Shown here one piece after another: positions 16,688 to 25,198 of a stretch of DNA of 64,000 nt (position 1 is the stretch's first letter; each line of letters opens with the position of its first letter). The position numbers were made by a program, and so were the translations under genes. Source of the DNA: Bifidobacterium breve (GTDB taxonomy: Bacteria; Actinomycetota; Acidimicrobiia; Acidimicrobiales; Acidimicrobilacustridaceae); assembly GCA_945878725.1 (NCBI GenBank), contig CAMCTY010000010.1, positions 1 to 64,000 of the forward strand, read 5' to 3'. Under the pieces are notes generated by a model. It made no database searches. It worked only from the letters and a program-made list of their open reading frames with translations, and was not told the DNA's origin.

Positions 16688-19045
16688 GTGATTCGTGAAT
16701 CTCTCGCCGGCAAGCGTCTATTCATCACCGGCACCACCGGGTTCCTCGGCACCAACCTGCTCGAGCGACTCCTGCGTTCGGTGCCCGAGTGTGAAGTTGT
16801 GTTGCTGGTGCGCGCCGGTAAACGATCGAGCGTCGAGCAACGCGTCAAGCGCGAGATCTTTAAGAACGACGCTTTCGACCGTTTGCGGGCCAAACTCGGT
16901 GCCGAGGGGTTCGCCGAGATGATCGAACGCCGCGTCACGTCGGTTGCCGGCGATGTCGGCCGTGACGGCCTTGGTCTCGACGAAGCAGGCCGTGCGGTGC
17001 TGGCCAGTTGCGACATCATCATTCACTCAGCCGCCACCGTGAGCTTCGATTCCCCGCTCGATTCGGCCGTTGAGGTCAATCTCCTCGGCCCGACCCGTAT
17101 TGCACTCACGTGCCAGGACCTCGGCATCACACCTCATCTCGTCGCCGTCTCGACCTGTTACGTCGCTGGCAATCGCCGCGGTGCCGCTCCCGAACAACTC
17201 GTTGACGAAAGCCCCTTCTTTATTGATGTTCCGTGGCGCGGAGAAGTCGAGGGCGCGCGTCGTGCTCGTCGCGACGCCGATGCCGACAGCCGCACACCCG
17301 AGAAGCTCAAGGAATTCCGTGAACGGGCCCGCCGCGAACTCGGTGCCGCCGGCACTCCCCTGCTCGCCGACAAGACCGAACAGTGGCGCACCCGATGGGT
17401 GGCCGATCGCATGGTCGAAGCCGGCCGCGCTCGCGCCGCTTCGCTCGGATGGCCCGACGCGTATGCCTATACAAAGGCCCTCGGCGAACGAGCACTTGTC
17501 GAGAACCGGGGCAACGTGCCCGTCAGCATCGTGCGTCCCTCGATTATCGAGTCGGCACTCGCCGAACCGGTTCCCGGCTGGATCCGCGGCTTCCGGATGG
17601 CCGAGCCGGTCATCATCAGTTACGCACGCGGTCTGCTCAAGGAATTCCCGGGCATCCCCGAAGGCATCGTCGACGTCATCCCCGTCGATCTCGTGTCGGC
17701 CGCGATCATCGCCGTGGCCGCCAAAGGGCCCGAAGAAAAGCCCGAGGTCGTGCAGGTCGCATCCGGATCGCAGAATCCCCTGCGCTATCGCCGACTCGTC
17801 GATCTCATCAGCGCCTGGTTCCAGCTGCATCCGCTCTATGACACAAAGGGCCAGCCGATCATGGTGCCCACGTGGTCGTTTCCTGGTCGCGGCAGTGTTC
17901 AAACACAGTTGCAGCGGGCGAAGTCCGGCCTCGAACGCGTCGAAAGCGTGCTCTCGGCTCTGCCGTTGCGCGGCGCACAGGCCCAATGGGGCGCATCGAT
18001 TGAAGCAAAACGTGAAGAAGCGGAACGTGCCCTCGGATACGTCGAGCTCTACGGCGCGTACGCCGAGTGTGAGGCCGTTTACGGACTTGATCGCCTCATC
18101 GCGATGTGGGACGCACACAGTGCGGAGGACCAGCGGGACTTCTGCTTTGATCCCCGCGTTATCGACTGGGACTACTTCGTTGAGGAGATCCATCTGCCGT
18201 CGGTCGTCAAGGCCGCCCGTGTGCGCACGACGCCCGGAGGAAAGGTCGGAGCATCACGTTCGACTCGTCTGCGCGAGCAGGTACTCGCCCCCGAACGTCA
18301 GCTCGCCGCATTCGATCTCGAGAACACCCTCATCGCGTCGAACGTCGTATCGAGTTACGCGTTCATCGCAACACGACGTATGCCCCGCGACGAGCGCATT
18401 CGTTTCGTTGCCTCGCTTTTGGCCGAGGGACCCTCGCTGCTCTCACTCGATCGTAAGGACAGAAGCGATTTCCTGCGCATGTTCTACCGTCGCTATGACG
18501 GTGCCCCGATCGACCAGATCGCCGAGGACTCGGCCGAAATGTTCAGTCGGCTCATCCTCGCCAAGTCGTTTCCTGCGGCAATCAGACGCGTTCGTGCCCA
18601 CAAGGCAGCTGGCCATCGCACGGTATTGATCACCGGCGCACTCGACTTTGTCGTCAAGCCCCTCGAGCCTCTCTTCGACGACATCATCGCCACCGAGATG
18701 AACACAAGCGGCGGCACCTACAACGGCGAGCTCGCCAATGTTCCGCCGACCGGTGAGAGTCGTGCCCAGGTGTTGATGGACTACGCCGAGCTACACGGAC
18801 TCGACCTCGCCGAAACAGTTGCGTACGCCGATTCAACCTCTGATCTGCCGATGCTTGAGGCCGTCGGGTTCCCTGTGGCCGTGAATCCGGAAATGCGACT
18901 CGCAGCACTCGCCCGCAAACGCGGCTGGCTCGTCGAACAGTTCTCGAAGTCGCCAGGTTCGGCTCGCACGCTCGTCCCGATCGGGCCTCGTCGGGGTCGC
19001 AACGGTGGTCTTTCCAATCCCCTCGTTCCTGGAGGCACAGCATGA
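16688..19045 (+). CDS. Fatty acyl-CoA reductase fused to a HAD-IB hydrolase domain
   Basis: 785 residues with a GTG start. Residues ~1-500 form an NAD(P)-dependent fatty acyl-CoA reductase. It has a Rossmann TGTTGFLG (14-21), a YAYTK catalytic pair (Y259, K263), and a FAR_C-like region. Residues ~535-760 form a HAD-IB phosphatase-like domain with motif I DLENT (D543, E545 instead of the second Asp), motif II TGA and motif IV DSTSDLPML (D715, D719). The reductase makes fatty aldehyde or alcohol from acyl-CoA; the HAD substrate is unknown. It is the first gene of a four-gene operon and overlaps the next by ATGA. Confidence 0.88.
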   Translation: MIRESLAGKRLFITGTTGFLGTNLLERLLRSVPECEVVLLVRAGKRSSVEQRVKREIFKNDAFDRLRAKLGAEGFAEMIERRVTSVAGDVGRDGLGLDEAGRAVLASCDIIIHSAATVSFDSPLDSAVEVNLLGPTRIALTCQDLGITPHLVAVSTCYVAGNRRGAAPEQLVDESPFFIDVPWRGEVEGARRARRDADADSRTPEKLKEFRERARRELGAAGTPLLADKTEQWRTRWVADRMVEAGRARAASLGWPDAYAYTKALGERALVENRGNVPVSIVRPSIIESALAEPVPGWIRGFRMAEPVIISYARGLLKEFPGIPEGIVDVIPVDLVSAAIIAVAAKGPEEKPEVVQVASGSQNPLRYRRLVDLISAWFQLHPLYDTKGQPIMVPTWSFPGRGSVQTQLQRAKSGLERVESVLSALPLRGAQAQWGASIEAKREEAERALGYVELYGAYAECEAVYGLDRLIAMWDAHSAEDQRDFCFDPRVIDWDYFVEEIHLPSVVKAARVRTTPGGKVGASRSTRLREQVLAPERQLAAFDLENTLIASNVVSSYAFIATRRMPRDERIRFVASLLAEGPSLLSLDRKDRSDFLRMFYRRYDGAPIDQIAEDSAEMFSRLILAKSFPAAIRRVRAHKAAGHRTVLITGALDFVVKPLEPLFDDIIATEMNTSGGTYNGELANVPPTGESRAQVLMDYAELHGLDLAETVAYADSTSDLPMLEAVGFPVAVNPEMRLAALARKRGWLVEQFSKSPGSARTLVPIGPRRGRNGGLSNPLVPGGTA

Positions 19046-20256
19046 GAGCGCTCCGTTTCGAACGGAACATCCCGCGCTTCGCTGCCGCAACCATCGCCAG
19101 TCGTCTCGGCGGCAGCGGTGCCAAGGTCGGCCCGTTGCGTCTGCGCTCAATCGATGCTCCGAAACTTCCTGGCGCCGACTGGGTCGAGATCCTTCCCCGC
19201 CTTTCCGGCATCTGCGGTTCCGATCTCGCCACCATCAACGCACAGAGCACGCGCTACTTCGAGCCGATCGTTTCGTTTCCTTTCGTTCCCGGCCACGAGA
19301 TCGTTGCCGACCTGCGTGAGCCCGTCGGCAACATTCCTGCTGGCCGCGTGGTTGTCGAACCCGTGCTCGGTTGCGTTACTCGGGGCATCGCTCCCGTCTG
19401 TGCAGCATGCGAACGTGGCGATCTCGGCAACTGCGAGCGCATCGCGTTCGGGGCCCTCGAAGCCGGATTGCAGACCGGGTTCTGCTGCTCGACGGGTGGC
19501 GGCTGGTCAACGCGCATGGTCGCTCATGTCAGCCAGCTGCATCCCGTTCCCGAATCCTGGACTGACGAGGCGGCCGTCATGGTCGAGCCGACCGCGTGTG
19601 CCGTGCACGGGGCTCTCATCGCCGATGTGGCCGAGGGCGACCTTGTTGTCGTGCTCGGTTCCGGCACCTTGGGCCTGCTCACCATCGCCGCACTGCGCCG
19701 CTTCGGTCGGCCCTGCACAATCCTTGCGGTCGCAAAACACCCACATCAACGCGAACTAGCGGCCGAGTTCGGCGCCGACATCGTCGTGTCGCCCAATGAG
19801 CTCACCCGTTCGGTCCGTCGGGCCAGCAACTCACTTGCACTCGGAGACGGAGACATCATCCGCCTCACCGGTGGCGCCGATCACGTGATCGATTGCGTGG
19901 GTTCGCAGGAAAGCATCGCCGAAGCGCTCGGCGTCGTGCGTCCGAAGGGTCGCATCACGCTCGTCGGGATGCCGGGCCACGTGTCTGTCGATCTCACCGG
20001 TCTCTGGCAGCGCGAGATCACACTTTCGGGTTCGTATGCCTACGGGACCGAAACCCTCCCCGACGGTTCGCGTCGCCGCACCTTCGATCTGGCCTTCGAG
20101 CTGGTCGAGGCTGCCGATCTCGGACGTCTCGTGTCCGCTGTCTATCCGCTCTCCAGCCATGAACAAGCCCTCGCACACGCGTCGGCTTCAGGAGCCCGAG
20201 GTGCTGTTCGCATCGCCTTTGACCTCCGTGATGAAAAGGAACGCAATCGTGCCTAG
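19042..20256 (+). CDS. Zinc-dependent medium-chain alcohol dehydrogenase
   Basis: 404 residues. The GroES-like N-terminus has the catalytic-zinc motif GICGSD and FPFVPGHEIVADL. A cysteine-rich structural-zinc lobe (CVTRGIAPVCAACERGDLGNC) and a Rossmann core with VVLGSGTLGLLTIAAL follow. It probably interconverts an alcohol and aldehyde, plausibly the product of the reductase encoded just upstream (ATGA overlap). Substrate chain length cannot be read. The next gene starts inside its last codons. Confidence 0.87.
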   Translation: MRALRFERNIPRFAAATIASRLGGSGAKVGPLRLRSIDAPKLPGADWVEILPRLSGICGSDLATINAQSTRYFEPIVSFPFVPGHEIVADLREPVGNIPAGRVVVEPVLGCVTRGIAPVCAACERGDLGNCERIAFGALEAGLQTGFCCSTGGGWSTRMVAHVSQLHPVPESWTDEAAVMVEPTACAVHGALIADVAEGDLVVVLGSGTLGLLTIAALRRFGRPCTILAVAKHPHQRELAAEFGADIVVSPNELTRSVRRASNSLALGDGDIIRLTGGADHVIDCVGSQESIAEALGVVRPKGRITLVGMPGHVSVDLTGLWQREITLSGSYAYGTETLPDGSRRRTFDLAFELVEAADLGRLVSAVYPLSSHEQALAHASASGARGAVRIAFDLRDEKERNRA

Positions 20257-21844
20257 ACCAGGTTTCGTCCTCGATGTCGATCGCTCGACACCACCAATTC
20301 TCTTTCACCACGGTGAGGGATTCCGGCTTGAGCGCCTGCCCGCAGGCCGAAGCCGCGTGATCTACCCGTCGGAGCCGATTGAGGCACTCAAGAACCCCGA
20401 CGCGGCGATCCGCGACGCACTGATCAACCCGATCGGCGACAGCGAGCCGCTCACCGCGCTTCTCAAGCCCGGCATGAAGCTCACCATCGCGTTCGATGAC
20501 ATCTCGCTGCCGTTGCCCCCAATGAAGCGCCCCGACATCCGTCAGCGCGTCATCGAGGCTGTCCTCGACCTCGCTGCCGCCGCAGGTGTCGACGACGTCA
20601 TGCTCATCGCTGCACTCGCACTGCACCGTCGCATGACCGAGTCCGAACTTCGTCACGCCGTCGGTGACCGCGTGTATGACGCCTTCGCACCCGACGGTCG
20701 GCTGATCAACCATGACGCCGAAGATCCCGACAACCTTCTCTACATCGGCTCGACCGAAAAGGGTGAAGAGGTCGAGATCAACAAGCGCGCTGCCGACAGC
20801 GATCTCATCATCTACGTGAACATCAACCTCGTGTCGATGGACGGCGGCTGGAAGTCAACTGCCACGGGGCTGGCCAGTTATCGCTCGCTTCGCCATCATC
20901 ACAACGTGCGCACGATGCAGCACTCGAAGTCGTTCATGGATCAGCACAAATCTGAACTCCATTCCGCCAACTGGCGTATGGGCAAGGTCCTGCGCGACTC
21001 CGGCATCAAAGTCTTCCAGATCGAGACCACGATGAACAACAACGTGTTCGGAACCGAAGGCCCGATGAGCGTTCTTCAGAAGCGCGAATGGGAATGGTCG
21101 CTCAAGGACCGCGTCACGATGGCCGGCATGAAGACTGCCCTTGATCTGATGCCGTCGCGCACAAAGCGTTCGATCTTCCAGGGTTGGCAAGCTCCGCACG
21201 CAATGACGTCGGTGCAAGCCGGTGAGGTCGAGGCCGTCCACAAACTCACCACTGAAAACGTCTACAAGCAGCATCTCGTGCAGGTCGAGGGACAGACAGA
21301 TATCCTCACGATGGGCCTCCCCTACATCAGTCCGTACAACGTCAACTCGATCCTTAATCCGATTCTCGTTGCGTGTCTTGGGCTCGGTTACTTCTTCAAC
21401 CTCTACCGCGGTAAGCCCCCGGTGCGCGAGGGCGGCGTCGTCATCATGAGTCATCCGACGCCGTGGGAATTCCATCCCGTTCATCACCCGAGCTACATCG
21501 ACTTCTTCGAGCAGGTCCTGTCGGTCACGACAGATCCGCTCCGGATCGAAGCGGAGTTCGAGAAGTCGTTCGCCGAAGACGAGTGGTACCGACACCTCTA
21601 CCGCACGAGCCACGCCTATCACGGCGTGCATCCGTTTTACATGTGGTACTGGTGCTCGCATGCACTGCAACACGTCGGCGAGGTCATCATCGTCGGTGGT
21701 GATGTGCGCGCCGTTCGTCGTCTCGGCTTCAAGCCGGCATCAACTCTGCAAGACGCACTCGAGATGGCCAGTGACGTCGTCGGCCGCGATGCCACGATCA
21801 CCCATCTTCATAACCCGCCGATCCTCATGGCCGACGTCTCCTGA
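20249..21844 (+). CDS. LarA-like DUF2088 protein (nickel-pincer racemase relative) in a lipid operon
   Basis: 531 residues from GTG 20249. AAGGA 8 nt upstream decides this start, and it overlaps the dehydrogenase stop by 8 bp. LarA-like signatures are ALHRRMTESEL and NHDAEDPDNLLYIG in the N-domain, then IIYVNINLVSMDGGWK with GLASYRSLRHHH. LarA racemises lactate using a nickel-pincer cofactor made by LarB/C/E; none of those is nearby, and the canonical ligand stretch is altered. The C-terminal third is unusually long and histidine/tryptophan-rich. A racemase or epimerase of a hydroxyacyl compound is a guess. Confidence 0.7.
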   Translation: MPRPGFVLDVDRSTPPILFHHGEGFRLERLPAGRSRVIYPSEPIEALKNPDAAIRDALINPIGDSEPLTALLKPGMKLTIAFDDISLPLPPMKRPDIRQRVIEAVLDLAAAAGVDDVMLIAALALHRRMTESELRHAVGDRVYDAFAPDGRLINHDAEDPDNLLYIGSTEKGEEVEINKRAADSDLIIYVNINLVSMDGGWKSTATGLASYRSLRHHHNVRTMQHSKSFMDQHKSELHSANWRMGKVLRDSGIKVFQIETTMNNNVFGTEGPMSVLQKREWEWSLKDRVTMAGMKTALDLMPSRTKRSIFQGWQAPHAMTSVQAGEVEAVHKLTTENVYKQHLVQVEGQTDILTMGLPYISPYNVNSILNPILVACLGLGYFFNLYRGKPPVREGGVVIMSHPTPWEFHPVHHPSYIDFFEQVLSVTTDPLRIEAEFEKSFAEDEWYRHLYRTSHAYHGVHPFYMWYWCSHALQHVGEVIIVGGDVRAVRRLGFKPASTLQDALEMASDVVGRDATITHLHNPPILMADVS

Positions 21845-21854
21845 GGGCACTGAC

Positions 21855-22859
21855 ATGAGCAACGCAACACCTTCACGAATGCCAATCACCCGCAAGCAGG
21901 CGATAAAGCTGATCAAACGGCTTCCCGTCAACCGCACCGTGGGGAACTCTGTCGTCCGCAGAGGCGGCTCGATCGGCCGAATCGTGAAAACCCTCGTCAC
22001 CGAGCCCACCGTTCCGAACGGCGTCAAGGTTCTCGCCAAGGAAAGCAAGGTCGGCGCCAATTACGACACCGACTGGGCGCGTTCGTATCCCGCCCGCGCC
22101 GCACGCGTTCTGCTTGTCGAGGGTCTCGTCCGGCCGCTCATCGACATCCTTGCCACCCCGACGGTTTACGGCGACGATCGTCTCACCGACATCGAAGGTC
22201 CGGTTGTCTTCGCTGCGAACCATCACAGCCACATCGATACTCCGTTGATGCTGTCGGTCATTCCGGAACCGTGGCGCCACCACCTCTTTATCGGTGCCGC
22301 CGCTGATTACTTCTTCGGAAACCAGATCACCTCCACTCTTTCGGCGCTGGTGATTGGTGCCATCCCGATTGAACGCACGAAGGTCACCCGCAACTCCGCC
22401 GATCAAGCGGCAGTTCTCCTTGACGACGGATGGAGCATGCTCATCTTCCCTGAAGGCGGACGCTCCCCCGACGGTTGGGGTCAGCAGTTCCGTGGAGGCG
22501 CTGCGTATCTCTCGCTTCGTTGCAACGTTCCTGTCGTTCCCGTGCATCTCGAGGGAACCGGCAAGGTGCTTCGCAAGGGCAAGAACATTCCCCGACTGCA
22601 TCCGACGTCGGTCACATTCGGTAAGCCCATCATGCCGAACGAGGGCGAAGATTCACGACACCTCGCCATTCGTATCGAGGAAGCGGTCGCCGCTCTTGCT
22701 GATGAAGCAGCAACCGATTGGTGGCAGGCCCGCCGACGCGCGGCAGCAGGCGAGACTCCATCGCTTCAGGGTCCCGATGCGGGTTCATGGCGCCGGTCGT
22801 GGTCACTTGACGATCGCAAGCGCGCTCGAAACGGAAAGCGTAACTGGCCCGAGGTCTGA
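21855..22859 (+). CDS. PlsC-like 1-acyl-glycerol-3-phosphate acyltransferase
   Basis: 334 residues from ATG 21855, 10 bp after the LarA-like gene. The acyltransferase HX4D motif appears as NHHSHIDT, block II is IPIERTK, and block III is FPEGGRSPDG. A PVVPVHLEGTGKVLRKGK region completes the family pattern. These enzymes transfer acyl groups to lysophosphatidate or other alcohols at the membrane. As the last gene of the reductase operon, it may acylate a special lipid made by this cluster. It ends 18 bp before the convergent lipoprotein gene. Confidence 0.86.
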   Translation: MSNATPSRMPITRKQAIKLIKRLPVNRTVGNSVVRRGGSIGRIVKTLVTEPTVPNGVKVLAKESKVGANYDTDWARSYPARAARVLLVEGLVRPLIDILATPTVYGDDRLTDIEGPVVFAANHHSHIDTPLMLSVIPEPWRHHLFIGAAADYFFGNQITSTLSALVIGAIPIERTKVTRNSADQAAVLLDDGWSMLIFPEGGRSPDGWGQQFRGGAAYLSLRCNVPVVPVHLEGTGKVLRKGKNIPRLHPTSVTFGKPIMPNEGEDSRHLAIRIEEAVAALADEAATDWWQARRRAAAGETPSLQGPDAGSWRRSWSLDDRKRARNGKRNWPEV

Positions 22860-22877
22860 ATTCGTTTTTGTTCAGCC

Positions 22878-23936
22878 TCACTCGGTGATGAACGTCAGCG
22901 TCGCGACATCGGGAACGTAGTCACCCGGATTCGCACCGACCTCGCCTGATGCACCGTCGAGATAGATGCGCCAGAAATCTGTTGTCGTCGCCGCGGTGAC
23001 CGCAAATGCACGTGATGACCGCACGATGTAGGAATTTCGATCGGCGCCACGAAGAGTGAGTAACCCCTTCGGAGCACGCGCCTCGGCGAAGATTTCATCG
23101 CTCATCGTCTCCGGCGATGCGACCCTGGCATCGCCGGAGACGACGAGCAACGGTCGATTTTGCGGCCATTCAACTGCGCCGCTCATGTACTCGTTTGTCC
23201 CTAGTGACATAACGATGAACGCGTCGATTCTCTCATCGAGGCAACACGGGTTCGCCAACATCGTCGCAGCCGTGCCCGCGCCCGCACCGTCACCGACGAT
23301 CCCGATCGATGACGAATCGATCATTCCCGCGAGGATTCCGCCATCGTTGGCATCGGACAACTCGAGTATCCGATCAATCACTGCGCGTACATCCCCCGGC
23401 TGGTTGATGGAATCACTTCCGTCAGGACCTCCCGGCGCATAGGAATCGCTCAGAGGGAAACTCGGTGCCGCCACGACAAAACCGGCACCAGCCCAAGCGG
23501 CAGCGAGGTCACCATAAAGCGCCGGCGTTGACCCAAGATCGTGGGCGAGAACGATGAGGGGGAACGGCCCAGAGGCCGTCGCCGGATTTTCATCGAACAT
23601 CGGGGTCGGGCTCGGAATGGAATTGAAGTTGTCATCGACTGCATCAGCCAGCGACGGCGCCACCCCCGGATACCACACCCGAACCTGTAGAAACCGCTCC
23701 GGAGCGCCAGGTTGCGACGGTGTCGCAGGCACCGATCTCGTGGCGTCCGTGACGGCAAACGCCGTGATCCCCACCGGAAAGGAAGTCGCGTCGGGCGCAA
23801 TCGTTGGCGCCGGTTTCGCCGAACCACTCGAGGAGCATCCCGAGGCAACAACAAGCATTGCCGCCACTGCCGTGAGACCGATTGCCGTCGTCACCAACCG
23901 TCCGAACTCCGCAATTCGCGGGCAGCGTTCACGCAT
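22878..23936 (-). CDS. Lipoprotein with alpha/beta-hydrolase fold, catalytic residues missing
   Basis: 352 residues. The signal peptide ends in lipobox LVVASGC, so it is a lipoprotein on the outer face of the membrane. The body resembles chlorophyllase/dienelactone-hydrolase-like proteins: PFPLIVLAHDLGSTPALY (oxyanion turn) and a nucleophile-elbow region IGIVGDGAGAG. The elbow serine is glycine (GDGAG instead of GHSxG), and the histidine region reads GADRNSY instead of GADHxxF. It is therefore probably non-catalytic or binding-only. TAGTGT (23943-23948 on the minus strand) ends 6 nt before the ATG. Confidence 0.78.
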   Translation of the reverse strand: MRERCPRIAEFGRLVTTAIGLTAVAAMLVVASGCSSSGSAKPAPTIAPDATSFPVGITAFAVTDATRSVPATPSQPGAPERFLQVRVWYPGVAPSLADAVDDNFNSIPSPTPMFDENPATASGPFPLIVLAHDLGSTPALYGDLAAAWAGAGFVVAAPSFPLSDSYAPGGPDGSDSINQPGDVRAVIDRILELSDANDGGILAGMIDSSSIGIVGDGAGAGTAATMLANPCCLDERIDAFIVMSLGTNEYMSGAVEWPQNRPLLVVSGDARVASPETMSDEIFAEARAPKGLLTLRGADRNSYIVRSSRAFAVTAATTTDFWRIYLDGASGEVGANPGDYVPDVATLTFITE

Positions 23937-23942
23937 GAGCCG

Positions 23943-23958
23943 ACACTATGGCGAGAAT
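23943..23958. promoter_or_regulatory. Back-to-back -10 boxes of the lipoprotein and MauE-like genes
   Basis: TAGTGT on the minus strand (23948 to 23943) and GAGAAT on the plus strand (23953-23958) are 4 bp apart. Each ends 6 nt before its start codon (ATG 23936 minus, GTG 23965 plus). Two RNA polymerases could not occupy both at once. Confidence 0.5.
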
Positions 23959-23964
23959 GTACCT

Positions 23965-24444
23965 GTGACCTCAGCAGGCATTGGATACCTCGCAGCGCTT
24001 TTCCTCGCCGCCACGTTCCTCATTGCCGCCATCTCAAAACTCCGTGACGTCTCAGCGACTGCCGATGAGTTCGAGCTTCTCGGCGTGCCCGCTCCCAAAG
24101 CGATGGCCCGGTTCGTCCCCGTCATTGAGCTCGCCATTGCTGCGGGTCTGGTCATCGTTCCGGCGGTCGGCGGGCTCTTCGCCCTCGTAACACTTGCGTT
24201 CTTCACCACGTTTCTCGTCGGCCGTCTGCGCGCCGGCGTCAGAGTTCCGTGCGCGTGCTTCGGGGCGGCAGGAACCGCTTCTCTCTCCGGCGTTGAGATC
24301 GTTCGCAACCTCGGCCTCGTCGTGCTGGCTGCCGCCGCGATGTTGGTGCAGGAACCAACCATTCCGTCCGTTGCGGACTTCGTTCTGACCGGGGCTGTCC
24401 TCGGAGCTTGCGCCCTGAGTCTGCGCTGGGCACGGTCCCGGTAG
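23965..24444 (+). CDS. MauE/DoxX-like four-helix membrane protein
   Basis: 159 residues from GTG 23965. A start at ATG 23935 is possible but would overlap the divergent lipoprotein start, and GAGAAT (23953-23958) ends 6 nt before the GTG. It has four hydrophobic helices with FLAATFLIAAISKLRD in the first and VPCACFGA, a CxC motif, between helices 3 and 4. This matches MauE-like proteins, which act with thioredoxin-like partners in disulfide chemistry. No thioredoxin-like partner is adjacent. A proline-rich membrane protein gene follows 13 bp later. Confidence 0.78.
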   Translation: MTSAGIGYLAALFLAATFLIAAISKLRDVSATADEFELLGVPAPKAMARFVPVIELAIAAGLVIVPAVGGLFALVTLAFFTTFLVGRLRAGVRVPCACFGAAGTASLSGVEIVRNLGLVVLAAAAMLVQEPTIPSVADFVLTGAVLGACALSLRWARSR

Positions 24445-24457
24445 CCTCATCTTCGTT

Positions 24458-25078
24458 ATGAGCGACTCCGGCGACAACAACGTTCCCCGTGATCCCTGGG
24501 GTAACCCGATTGGCCCCGGCGTTCGACCACCAACGCCCCCAGCCCCATCAACGCCCGCAGCTTCTCCGTGGACACCAGCGCCAGCAGTAGCTCCGACGCC
24601 ACCCGCGCCCACACCGGCACCGTCGTCGAATCCGGCCTGGCCCGGATCAGCCCCGACGCCTCCGCCAACCGTTCCCCCGACCCCGCCACCGTTCGGTGCC
24701 CCAACCTCGTTCGCGCCTCAGGGCCAACCGGTCGCCCCGCCGTGGTCGGGCCCGAAGACCGATGGACTTGCGATCGCCTCGCTTGTCGTCGGAATCATTT
24801 CGCTCTCCTGTGCCGGATACCTCGGAATCGTTCTTGGTCCGATGGCACTCATCTTCGCCAGCAAGGCCCGCACCCGCATTGAACGATCGGGCGGTTGGAC
24901 CAAGGGAACCGGTCTCGCCACGGCCGGAATCGTCCTCGGCGTCATCGGCACGATTGTCTCGATCGTTTACCTGATCTTCGTTCTCCAAAACCCCAACTTC
25001 TTGCAGGATCTGGTTGATCGATTGTCGACTACGACGACCACGCCCTCCTCAGGTTCGGGTTCTCTCAACAACACCTGA
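24458..25078 (+). CDS. Proline-rich DUF4190-type membrane protein
   Basis: 206 residues. The N-terminal ~100 residues are a proline/alanine/threonine-rich cytoplasmic tail. A DUF4190-like region with two membrane helices follows: GLAIASLVVGIISLSCAGYLG, then GPMALIFASKAR, then GLATAGIVLGVIGTIVSIVYL. A short threonine/serine-rich tail ends the protein. This architecture is common in Actinobacteria; the function is unknown. TAGCCT 10 nt before the ATG could be its -10. It is followed 120 bp later by aconitase. Confidence 0.8.
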   Translation: MSDSGDNNVPRDPWGNPIGPGVRPPTPPAPSTPAASPWTPAPAVAPTPPAPTPAPSSNPAWPGSAPTPPPTVPPTPPPFGAPTSFAPQGQPVAPPWSGPKTDGLAIASLVVGIISLSCAGYLGIVLGPMALIFASKARTRIERSGGWTKGTGLATAGIVLGVIGTIVSIVYLIFVLQNPNFLQDLVDRLSTTTTTPSSGSGSLNNT

Positions 25079-25198
25079 CCTCATCGGCTGCGATCCCGGT
25101 CCCTGTCACATTTCGGCGCTGATCCGGTTGCCATAGACTCGGACCCCTACGCCGTACGGACACCCGTTCGTGTTCGCCGACTTCCGAGAGGTTCCCCA

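Noticed and set aside
17027-18193. Long open frame (388 codons) antisense to the acyl-CoA reductase
   Set aside because: It lies wholly inside a well-supported gene, has no family signature, and long antisense frames are expected at this GC content.
20249-21844. Lactate racemase operon
   Set aside because: There are no larB, larC or larE genes or lactate permease; neighbours are lipid enzymes.
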